A stretch of 5,635 nt of DNA, taken from contig CABSNH010000109.1 of NCBI GenBank assembly GCA_902478985.1, forward strand, positions 1-5,635. The letters run 5' to 3'. The translations under genes and the position numbers were made by a program. The notes under the pieces were generated by a model, which made no database searches, had not been told where the DNA came from, and saw nothing but the letters and a program-made list of their open reading frames with translations. Source of the DNA: an uncultured Collinsella sp. (lineage in GTDB: Bacteria; Actinomycetota; Coriobacteriia; Coriobacteriales; Coriobacteriaceae). Position 1 is the first letter of the stretch; every line of letters begins with the position of its first letter. Positions 1 to 5,472 of the stretch are shown here, in pieces.

Positions 1-37
1 GAGTTCGTCGGCAGCGTCAGATGTGTATAAGAGACAG
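1..37 (+). other. Sequencing adapter remnant (Nextera/Tn5 read-1 adapter)
   Basis: Bases 5-37 match the Illumina Nextera read-1 transposase adapter as I know it: TCGTCGGCAGCGTC followed by the 19-bp Tn5 mosaic end AGATGTGTATAAGAGACAG (19-37). Bases 1-4 may be leftover index sequence. This is not genomic DNA. It is library adapter left on a contig end, and genuine sequence begins at 38. Read in the minus frame it adds the spurious residues LSLIHI to the end of argC, and on the plus strand it starts a false ORF with MYKRQ. Confidence 0.97.
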
Positions 38-970
38 CTTGTTGAGCGCAAGGCCAATCTGGGCAGCGTTGGTGCCGACGACCGAAGCCGTCTTGGGCTG
101 CTGGCCGGCATCGAGCACGCGCACAAAGGTGCGACCGGCGTAGAACTTCTTGTAATGGTCGACGACGTCCTCAAGGGCCAACGTGTCGAGAGCCTGCGGC
201 GCGAGCGGCATCGTCACCGTGGAAAGCAGGCCGCGCTTGAGCGGTGCCAAGTGCGGAGTAAAGACGACGCGATCGGTCAGGCCCAGAATCTGCTCGATCT
301 CTGGTGTGTGACGATGTTTGCCTACGCCATAGGCCTCTAAGTTCTCGTCTGCGCTACAAAAATGGGTGCGAGCGTTGCAGGACTTACCGGCGCCCGTCAC
401 GCCACTAATGGCATCGACGATTACGGGGCCGTTCTCTGCCACCCAGCCCGCACGCACGGCAGGAGCGGCAGCGAGGCTCGTTGCGGTGGGATAGCAGCCG
501 GCGCAAGCGACCAAAACGGGCTTTCCGGCGGCATGGCTGGAAGCAGCGGTCTCTAAGTCCTGGCAGAACAGCTCGGGCAGGCCAAAAGCGCGGGTCTTGA
601 GCAGCTCGGGGCTCGTGTGCTCGGCGGCATACCATGCCTCAAAGACGGACGGGTCGCTCAGACGGTAATCGGCCGAAAGATCAAAGCAGGAAACGCCCGC
701 GGCAAGGAGCGCGGGCACCTGCGCCATGGCAGCCGTGTGCGGCACGGCAAGAAAAACCGCATCGCAGCTTTTGAGCTCGGGGGCGTCATGCGTGGTGAAA
801 ACCAGATCGCTCACGCCAGCAAAGCTCGGATACACTGCGGACAGCGGCTGGCCGGCATCGGCGTTGGACGTAATGGCAACAAGTTCAAACTCGGGATGGC
901 CGAGTACGAGGCGAATGAGCTCGGCTCCGGCATATCCAGCCGCGCCGACGATTCCAACCTTCAAAGACAT
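38..970 (-). CDS. argC: N-acetyl-gamma-glutamyl-phosphate reductase, 3' end missing
   Basis: ArgC catalyses the NADPH-dependent reduction of N-acetyl-glutamyl-5-phosphate to N-acetyl-glutamate semialdehyde, the third step of arginine biosynthesis in the cytoplasm. The 311 genuine residues show the N-terminal Rossmann motif GAAGYAGAEL (9-18), the LAVPH segment (74-78), FDLSADYRL (96-104), the catalytic cysteine C159 in AGCYPT, the GVTGAGK loop (190-196), the conserved GKHRHTPEI segment (217-225) with the active-site histidine region, and FTPHLAPLKRG (237-247). The ATG at 970 is preceded by AAGGAG six bases upstream, so the start is secure. Family members run to about 345 residues, so roughly 35-40 C-terminal residues are lost at the contig end. 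The open frame runs on only through adapter sequence. Other arg genes often follow argC but lie outside this window. Upstream palindromes suggest ArgR control. Confidence 0.96.
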
Positions 971-976
971 ATCAGA

Positions 977-982
977 CTCCTT
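977..982 (-). promoter_or_regulatory. argC ribosome binding site
   Basis: AAGGAG on the minus strand, six bases before the ATG at 970. It fixes the argC start, which also matches the family N-terminus (MSLKVGIVGAAGYAG). Confidence 0.85.
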
Positions 983-984
983 GT

Positions 985-1016
985 CTGCGATTTATGCACC
1001 GATGCGCATTTCGCAG
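985..1016 (-). other. Hairpin in the argC leader
   Basis: On the minus strand CTGCGA (1016-1011) pairs with TCGCAG (990-985), and inside it ATGC can pair with GCAT around an eight-base loop. The stem ends two bases before the argC ribosome binding site. There is no T-run, so it is not an intrinsic terminator. It could modulate access to the ribosome binding site or simply be a stable leader structure. Function is unknown. Confidence 0.35.
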
Positions 1017-1055
1017 CGGTCGTTATGAGGTGGGTTGAAACTTTAGCACCAAAAG

Positions 1056-1092
1056 ATGCATGAATACGTAAATAGCTTGCATGTTCATGCAT
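1056..1092. promoter_or_regulatory. Putative tandem ARG boxes (ArgR operator) upstream of argC
   Basis: Two palindromic elements lie side by side, centres about 20 bp apart. The stronger is TGCATG-TT-CATGCA (1078-1091, six of six pairs). The weaker is ATGCATGAATACGTAAAT (1056-1073, five of nine pairs). The outer edges also form a nine-base inverted repeat, ATGCATGAA (1056-1064) and TTCATGCAT (1084-1092). ArgR hexamers typically bind two 18-bp palindromes spaced 2-3 bp apart, and actinobacterial ARG boxes are rich in TGCAT/ATGCA, as here. The position, 86-122 bp before the start of an arginine gene, fits. The assignment is inferred from pattern and context. No argR gene is visible in the window. 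Confidence 0.5.
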
Positions 1093-1097
1093 TGAAA
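1069..1097 (-). promoter_or_regulatory. Weak candidate argC promoter
   Basis: On the minus strand TTTCAA (1097-1092) is separated by 17 bases from TATTTA (1074-1069). The -35 is poor (three of six to consensus) and the -10 is fair. The elements coincide with the putative ARG boxes, which is what repression by ArgR would need. Transcription would begin near 1062, giving a leader of about 90 bases. This is the best candidate I see in the gap, but it is not strong. Confidence 0.25.
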
Positions 1098-1152
1098 CAT
1101 TCCCGACACATTCGCTTGAAGGAATTGACAAATAGAGCGGGCTCCGTATTGA

Positions 1153-1174
1153 CCGGCACTCCTTATGGTGCCGG
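1153..1174. repeat. Perfect 7-bp inverted repeat, possible operon-end hairpin
   Basis: CCGGCAC (1153-1159) and GTGCCGG (1168-1174) are exact inverted copies around an eight-base loop. The repeat lies about 55 bp past the stop codon of the last gene of the ribU operon. No T-run follows on either strand, so it is not a textbook intrinsic terminator. It could be a 3'-end-stabilising hairpin left after factor-dependent termination, or a protein-binding palindrome. It is the only strong stem I see between the two transcription units. Confidence 0.4.
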
Positions 1175-1227
1175 GCAACACGGGGTCCGCACATGCGAAA
1201 ACTAAGTTGTTAGGATGAGCCAGCTGG

Positions 1228-1638
1228 CTAGAGCTCAACCGGCACCCATTCGTCATGATTGCAGATAAATGCCTCGGGATCCTCGACGCTAAAGAAGACG
1301 AGCGCGGGGTCGTTAGGCCCCTCATAGTGCTCGCTCAAGCGCTCAAGATGCTTCCATCCGGCCTCGCGCATTTCGCTCGAAGCCCGGTCTTCCAGCCCCG
1401 CACGCCCGCGCAGAATCAACCAACCATGGCCCGGCCACCAACTCGTGGCCTCAAAGCGCTGGTTTTGCAGCAGCTCCTGCCACACATCTTTGGTGCGCGC
1501 TGTCACAAACCACAGCTTGCCGTCCTGAATCTGCGCAAACGAGAACGGACGCACATGCGGCTGCCCGCCCACGCTCGTCGCCAGATACCACGCCGGCACC
1601 GACGTCAGATACTCCAGCACCGTATTCAATCCGTCCAC
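1228..1638 (-). CDS. Pyridoxamine 5'-phosphate oxidase-like (COG5015-type) split-barrel protein, copy 2
   Basis: A 136-residue cytoplasmic protein of the PNPOx-like split beta-barrel fold, a family whose members usually bind FMN, or sometimes F420 or haem, as dimers. Seen in the sequence: PAWYLATS (15-22), HVRPFSF (28-34), DGKLWFVTARTKDVW (39-53), and the C-terminal LVFFSVEDPEAF stretch (113-124). The same landmarks occur in the same order in the upstream gene, so the two are paralogues. I chose the GTG at 1638 because a perfect AGGAGG lies four bases upstream and the resulting N-terminus resembles the paralogue. A TTG at 1683 would add 15 residues, but the AGGAGG would then lie inside the gene. 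Substrate and reaction are unknown. True pyridoxamine-phosphate oxidases (PdxH) are over 200 residues, so this is not PdxH. It is the last gene of the proposed operon. Confidence 0.85.
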   Translation of the reverse strand: MDGLNTVLEYLTSVPAWYLATSVGGQPHVRPFSFAQIQDGKLWFVTARTKDVWQELLQNQRFEATSWWPGHGWLILRGRAGLEDRASSEMREAGWKHLERLSEHYEGPNDPALVFFSVEDPEAFICNHDEWVPVEL

Positions 1639-1642
1639 GTTT

Positions 1643-1648
1643 CCTCCT
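1643..1648 (-). promoter_or_regulatory. Ribosome binding site that decides the copy-2 start
   Basis: Perfect AGGAGG on the minus strand, four bases before GTG 1638. The spacing is slightly short but workable. It argues against the upstream TTG at 1683, which has no comparable site. Confidence 0.75.
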
Positions 1649-1692
1649 GTCGCCTGACCAGTCTTTTTGGAATGGGTAGTCAATTTGGGAAA

Positions 1693-2139
1693 TTAGAGCT
1701 CGAGGCGCTCTTCGCTGCCGTCGATATCGCAGAACCGTGCGGCGATGTTGCGGACCGAGAAGAATGCAAGGCGGCCATCGTTGGCGCTATCGTGTTGCTC
1801 GCCAATGCCCACCATGTGCTTAAAGCCCGCTTGGCGCACCTTATCGCTCACGAATGCATCGTCCTCGAGCGCGGCCTCGCCAGTTAACACGATCCAGCAC
1901 TCCCCCGGCTTCCAGCCCGATACCTCAAACTTGGGATTCGCGCTCAACTCCGCCCACACGTCCTTGTCGCGCGACGTGCAAAACCACAGCTTGCCATCAT
2001 CGACCATGGCAAACGAAAACGGCCTCACGCGGGGCTGATGCCCGTCGCTCGCATCGGTCGTGGCAAGATACCACGCCGGAATGCGCCTGAGATACGAGCA
2101 GGCGCGCTCGAGCTGAGCCGTGCGATCGATGTCGGTCAT
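1693..2139 (-). CDS. Pyridoxamine 5'-phosphate oxidase-like (COG5015-type) split-barrel protein, copy 1
   Basis: A 148-residue protein of the PNPOx-like split-barrel family, probably a soluble FMN-binding dimer. Landmarks are PAWYLATTD (21-29), PRVRPFSFAM (36-45), in which the RxRPF arginines resemble flavin-phosphate contacts of the family, DGKLWFCTSRDKDVW (48-62), and RLAFFSVRNIAARF (123-136). The ATG at 2139 follows AAAGGGG by about five bases. The gene begins 30 bp after the ecfT stop and ends 54 bp before the start of copy 2, so co-transcription with the riboflavin transporter is likely. That neighbourhood fits a flavoprotein made when riboflavin import is turned on, but this is inference. 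The physiological substrate is unknown, and the protein is too short to be PdxH. Confidence 0.88.
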   Translation of the reverse strand: MTDIDRTAQLERACSYLRRIPAWYLATTDASDGHQPRVRPFSFAMVDDGKLWFCTSRDKDVWAELSANPKFEVSGWKPGECWIVLTGEAALEDDAFVSDKVRQAGFKHMVGIGEQHDSANDGRLAFFSVRNIAARFCDIDGSEERLEL

Positions 2140-2169
2140 AGAGACCCCTTTCTTGCGCTCGAATCGAGC

Positions 2170-2970
2170 TTAGACGAGTTGAAGATTGATAACGACAACG
2201 CATATCACCAGCAGCGCCATCGCCACCGCGGCCAGTGCATCCCCGCGGCCAAACGTAAGCGCATGCAGACGCGTGCGCCCCCGCTCACCGTGATAACAGC
2301 GCGCATCCATGGCGGCCGAAAGCGTCTCGGCATGACGGAACACGCCGGTGAACAGCGGAATCGCCACACTGCCGAGCATGCGCACACCGCCGAGCGGACC
2401 GCCCGTCACGCGCGCGCCGCGACTTGCCTGTGCATCGGCCGTCTGTTTCATCTCGGTGGCAAATTGCGGCATAAACCGCAGCGCGATACCCATAATCATG
2501 CCGAGCTCGTGCGCCGGAAGCCCCACGCGCGCAAATGGTGCGAGCAGACGTTCAAAGCCCGCGGTGAGGTCGAGCGTCGGCGTGGTGAGTGTAATGGCGC
2601 TCATGCCGGCCATCATCAACGTCAGGCGGCACGCCACAAACGCCGCAGAACGCAGCGAGCCCTCGCTCACCTGCAAAAAGCCAAGCTGCCACAGGATGCG
2701 GCCACTCTGGTCGGAAAACAGGTTAAGCACCGCGACCACCACGACAATCGCCAGCAATGGTGCCATCGATGATAGGACCCGGCGCAACGGCACCCGGGCT
2801 GCGAGATAGACCAGCACGACAAAAAATGCGACCGGAACCAGCCCGCAAAAGCTTCCGACGGTGAGCACGGTGACCAGAAATGCGAAACCCAGGAGCAGCT
2901 TAGTGCGCGGATCTAGGCGATGCACCGCACTATTCCCGGGATAGTAGCTGCCAAATGAGAACGCCTCCAT
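2170..2970 (-). CDS. ecfT: ECF transporter transmembrane coupling subunit EcfT
   Basis: EcfT is the membrane scaffold of energy-coupling factor importers. It links the two ATPases to the vitamin-binding S component. The 266 residues match the usual length. Seen: the N-terminal HRLDPRTKL motif (17-25), hydrophobic helices at about 25-58, 68-84, 107-128 and 245-264, and the two cytoplasmic coupling-helix motifs that dock into the ATPases, here SRG (183-185, within AQASRG) and ARC (223-225, within AMDARCY). The usual form is ARG or a close variant, so both are near canonical. ATG 2970 overlaps the ecfA stop by one base (TAATG) and has AGGAGGG six bases upstream. A longer in-frame start at 3015 would lie inside ecfA and lacks support. 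The gene is translationally coupled to ecfA. Confidence 0.95.
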   Translation of the reverse strand: MEAFSFGSYYPGNSAVHRLDPRTKLLLGFAFLVTVLTVGSFCGLVPVAFFVVLVYLAARVPLRRVLSSMAPLLAIVVVVAVLNLFSDQSGRILWQLGFLQVSEGSLRSAAFVACRLTLMMAGMSAITLTTPTLDLTAGFERLLAPFARVGLPAHELGMIMGIALRFMPQFATEMKQTADAQASRGARVTGGPLGGVRMLGSVAIPLFTGVFRHAETLSAAMDARCYHGERGRTRLHALTFGRGDALAAVAMALLVICVVVINLQLV

Positions 2971-4874
2971 TAGTAGCCCTCCTCTCGCGTGGCTATCTTG
3001 GAACCGGCCTGACACGGAACCCTCAAAGGCACGTCCGCGCAGCCCAGCAGCAAGCCGGCCAACTTGTCGGCTAGCGCCTCAACCGTATAAAGCTTGTCGC
3101 AGCGGAGCGGCACACCGGCTTGCGCAAGCGCCAGCGCCATGCGCTGGGCGGCAGGAACGCCCAGGCCGATCGATTTGAGCTCGTTCGCGCGCGCAAACAC
3201 CTGCGCGGGCGTTCCCTCGGCAAACACGGCGCCCTCGTTCATCACAACGATACGGTCACAGCAATTTGCCAGGTCATCCATGCTATGCGAAACCATGACA
3301 ACAGTCAGGCCCTCGCGATGGAGTCGATCGATGAGCCCCAGGAAATCCCCGCGCGCAGCCGGATCGAGCCCCGCCATGGGCTCGTCGAGCACCAGCACCT
3401 CGGGCTCCATGGCGAGCACGCCGGCAAACGCCACGCGGCGCTGCTGGCCGCCCGAAAGCTCAAAGGGGTTCTTGTCGCCTATCGCGGCAAGGTCGAGGCC
3501 CACGCGCGCAAGCGATGATGCGACACGGCGTGCAACCTCGTCTTCTGGCAGGCCAAGGTTGCGCGGGCCAAACGCCACGTCCTGCGCCACGGTCTCGGCA
3601 AATAGCTGGCGCTCGGGATACTGAAACACCACGCCGACCTTGGCCTTAACCGCGGCGGCGTCTTTCTTGCTTGATAGGTCGAGCCCCAGCGCGCAAACGC
3701 TTCCCTCCTGCGGACGAATCAACCCGTTGAGATGCTGAACCAGCGTCGATTTACCCGAGCCGGTATGACCCGCCAATCCCAGAAACTCGCCGCGGCGCAC
3801 CGTCAGCGAAACATCACGTAGCGCCCAGGGGCTGTTTGGATCGTTGCCCCAAAGAGCTTGTTTGCTCGATGCGTCCGCAGTGGTCGAGCGCTTGCGCCAT
3901 CGACGGCGCTCGCGGGCGCTCAGCGAGTAACTATGCGAGAGGTGCGAGATCTCGATAACGGGCTCCGACGCGGCTATCCCGTCGGCCGCAGAGGATCCAT
4001 TGTCAAGCACATGAGAATCGGATGCGGAAGGCTGCCCTGCGATGTCCGTCCCGCTCCGCTCGGCATAAGCCTGTGCAATCTCGGCGACCATATCTGCCTC
4101 GCGCACCTGCGCGCAAACGGAAACGCCCTTCTCACGAAGTGCCCTACCTAGGCAGCACGACGCCGGCATATCCAGGTTTAGCTGCGCAAGTTCGTCCGCC
4201 CGCGTCAAGATTTCCTCGGGCTTACCGAGCATGGCAATGCGGCCCGCTTGGAAGACAGCAACGCGATCGGCCTCGGCGGCCTCTTCCATAAAGTGCGTAA
4301 TCATCACGATGGTCATGCCGCGATCATGCAACGCACGGCAAGTCTTCATGAGGCCCTTGCGTCCACGCGGATCGAGCATCGAAGAAGCCTCATCCAAAAT
4401 GAGCACGCGCGGCTCCATGGCAAGCACGCCGGCAAGCGCCACGCGCTGCTTTTGGCCGCCCGAAAGCGCATGGGTCTCGTGACGCTCAAAGCCCACCAGG
4501 CCCACACCCTTCAGCGCCTCGCGTACGCGCCGCGCAATTTGCGCCGACGGCACGCCAAGGTTTTCGGGACCAAACGCAACGTCATCTTCGACAAGCGTTG
4601 CCACCAGCTGGTCATCGGGATTCTGGAATACCATGCCCGCGGTCGAACGAATGTCGTAGACCAGCTCGAGGTCGGACGCATCCATGCCGTTGACGCGTAC
4701 CGTGCCCGCATCGGGCTGCAACAGTGCATTCAGATGCTTGGCAAACGTCGACTTGCCCGACCCATTGCCACCGAGGATGCAGAAAAACTCGCCATCCTCG
4801 ATGTTCAGATTGATACCATCGAGCGCTTTCGCAGCGCCATCGTAGCTAAAGGAAACGCCCCGACACTCAATCAT
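2970..4874 (-). CDS. ecfA: Fused ECF transporter ATPase (EcfA1-EcfA2 in one chain)
   Basis: A 634-residue protein with two complete ABC ATPase domains, where most genomes use two separate genes of about 280 residues each. It powers ECF vitamin uptake at the inner face of the membrane. Domain 1: Walker A GGNGSGKST (35-43), Q-loop Q84, signature LSGGQ (137-141), Walker B LILDE (158-162, catalytic E162), D-loop SMLDP, H194. Domain 2: Walker A GHTGSGKST (369-377), Q418, LSGGQ (473-477), LVLDE (494-498, E498), AGLDP, H530. DEASSMLDP and DEPMAGLDP identify the halves as EcfA1-type and EcfA2-type respectively. Both look catalytically intact. A Ser/Ala/Gly/Asp-rich linker (about 272-304) joins them, and domain 2 carries an extra basic stretch (RERRRWRKR, 321-329). 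ATG 4874 overlaps the ribU stop (ATGA). No frameshift or internal start is needed to explain it. Confidence 0.95.
   Translation of the reverse strand: MIECRGVSFSYDGAAKALDGINLNIEDGEFFCILGGNGSGKSTFAKHLNALLQPDAGTVRVNGMDASDLELVYDIRSTAGMVFQNPDDQLVATLVEDDVAFGPENLGVPSAQIARRVREALKGVGLVGFERHETHALSGGQKQRVALAGVLAMEPRVLILDEASSMLDPRGRKGLMKTCRALHDRGMTIVMITHFMEEAAEADRVAVFQAGRIAMLGKPEEILTRADELAQLNLDMPASCCLGRALREKGVSVCAQVREADMVAEIAQAYAERSGTDIAGQPSASDSHVLDNGSSAADGIAASEPVIEISHLSHSYSLSARERRRWRKRSTTADASSKQALWGNDPNSPWALRDVSLTVRRGEFLGLAGHTGSGKSTLVQHLNGLIRPQEGSVCALGLDLSSKKDAAAVKAKVGVVFQYPERQLFAETVAQDVAFGPRNLGLPEDEVARRVASSLARVGLDLAAIGDKNPFELSGGQQRRVAFAGVLAMEPEVLVLDEPMAGLDPAARGDFLGLIDRLHREGLTVVMVSHSMDDLANCCDRIVVMNEGAVFAEGTPAQVFARANELKSIGLGVPAAQRMALALAQAGVPLRCDKLYTVEALADKLAGLLLGCADVPLRVPCQAGSKIATREEGY
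2977..2984 (-). promoter_or_regulatory. ecfT ribosome binding site inside the ecfA 3' end
   Basis: GAGGAGGG on the minus strand, six bases before ATG 2970, embedded in the last codons of ecfA (residues REEGY). It decides between the two possible ecfT starts. Confidence 0.85.
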
Positions 4875-5461
4875 GCGCGGCCTTTGACCTGGTCCTTCTT
4901 GGGCGTGATGAGATTAGAGACCGCCTTGTACACCACGAGCGTCAACACCGAGTTGAGCACGGTCTTGATAAGGTTGAACGGCAGCACGGCAGGAATCATG
5001 AGTGGGGCGATCACATCGACCGAGCCATACCAGAACCATACGCCAATGGTAAGGTTTGCGACCATAGACAACGCCGTAGCGGCAATAACGCCGAGCACCA
5101 GGCCAATCACGGCGCCCTTATAGGTATGCATCTTCTGGTAGACAATAGCCGCGGGCAGAATGTAGCCCAGCGTGGCAACCAGGTTCATAAGCGCGCCGAC
5201 CCAGTCACCCGTAGTGAGCGCATGGATAACGATCGCCATAGCGGCAACAGCGGTACCGGCACCGGGACCATACGCAAACCCGCACACCATCGCCGGCACC
5301 AGCGACGGGTCATAGGTCAAAAACGGCGCCGAAGGAAGAATGGGCAGCTGCACGTACATAAACAGGGCGCCCAAGGCGCACATCAACGCCATGGTAACGA
5401 GCTGTTTGGTGCTCCACCTATTCGTGTTCTCAAAATGGATATGCTGCGACTGTTCAGACAT
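4871..5461 (-). CDS. ribU: Riboflavin ECF transporter S component RibU
   Basis: An integral membrane substrate-binding subunit that captures riboflavin outside the cell and works with EcfT and the ATPases. The 196 residues are of normal S-component size, with about six hydrophobic segments (roughly 21-40, 54-66, 68-83, 90-107, 115-140, 160-182). RibU-like features are the TM1 AxxxA motif (A25/A29) used for docking to EcfT, PFLTYDPSLVPAMVCGFAYG (46-65), which corresponds to the family's L-D-x-S-x-V-P-A-x-x-x-G-F segment, and PFNLIKTVLNSVLTLVVYK (161-179). The FMN riboswitch in its leader independently points to riboflavin as the substrate. ATG 5461 is chosen because AGGTGATC lies just upstream. 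An in-frame ATG at 5482 falls inside the conserved riboswitch core and is spurious. Confidence 0.93.
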   Translation of the reverse strand: MSEQSQHIHFENTNRWSTKQLVTMALMCALGALFMYVQLPILPSAPFLTYDPSLVPAMVCGFAYGPGAGTAVAAMAIVIHALTTGDWVGALMNLVATLGYILPAAIVYQKMHTYKGAVIGLVLGVIAATALSMVANLTIGVWFWYGSVDVIAPLMIPAVLPFNLIKTVLNSVLTLVVYKAVSNLITPKKDQVKGRA

Positions 5462-5463
5462 AA

Positions 5464-5471
5464 GATCACCT
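5464..5471 (-). promoter_or_regulatory. ribU ribosome binding site abutting the riboswitch
   Basis: AGGTGATC on the minus strand matches the extended anti-Shine-Dalgarno complement, with seven bases between its AGG and ATG 5461. It begins one base after the GAAAGAGG segment at the 3' edge of the FMN aptamer. Folding of the aptamer's closing helix could therefore limit ribosome access. Confidence 0.75.
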
Positions 5472-5472
5472 G

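Noticed and set aside
17..37. Extension of the argC frame to 317 residues
   Set aside because: The last six residues are encoded by Nextera adapter, not by the genome; argC is cut off at 38.
971..1227. Possible small gene in the gap before argC
   Set aside because: Open frames here lack ribosome binding sites or continue into known genes antisense; the gap is better explained as promoter, operator and leader sequence.
1218..1229. 12-bp perfect palindrome AGCCAGCTGGCT at the operon's last stop codon, considered as a terminator
   Set aside because: With a hairpin loop only four pairs remain and no adjacent T-run follows; probably chance or a minor structure.
1639..1683. TTG start for the copy-2 flavoprotein gene
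   Set aside because: The perfect AGGAGG would fall within the coding region, and the GTG start at 1638 gives an N-terminus comparable with its paralogue.
2038..2772. 244-residue plus-strand ORF opposite ecfT
   Set aside because: Arg/His-rich antisense shadow of ecfT and the copy-1 flavoprotein gene; no ribosome binding site or family resemblance.
2971..3015. Longer ecfT start at 3015 (adds MSGRFQDSHARGGLL)
   Set aside because: It lies inside ecfA, lacks a convincing ribosome binding site, and the family N-terminus (MEAFSFGSYYPGNS) begins at 2970 with AGGAGGG correctly spaced.
4248..5123. 291-residue plus-strand ORF opposite ecfA and ribU
   Set aside because: Composition is a mirror of the high-GC genes beneath it (His/Arg/Ala-rich, no recognisable domain), and the minus strand here encodes well-conserved proteins.
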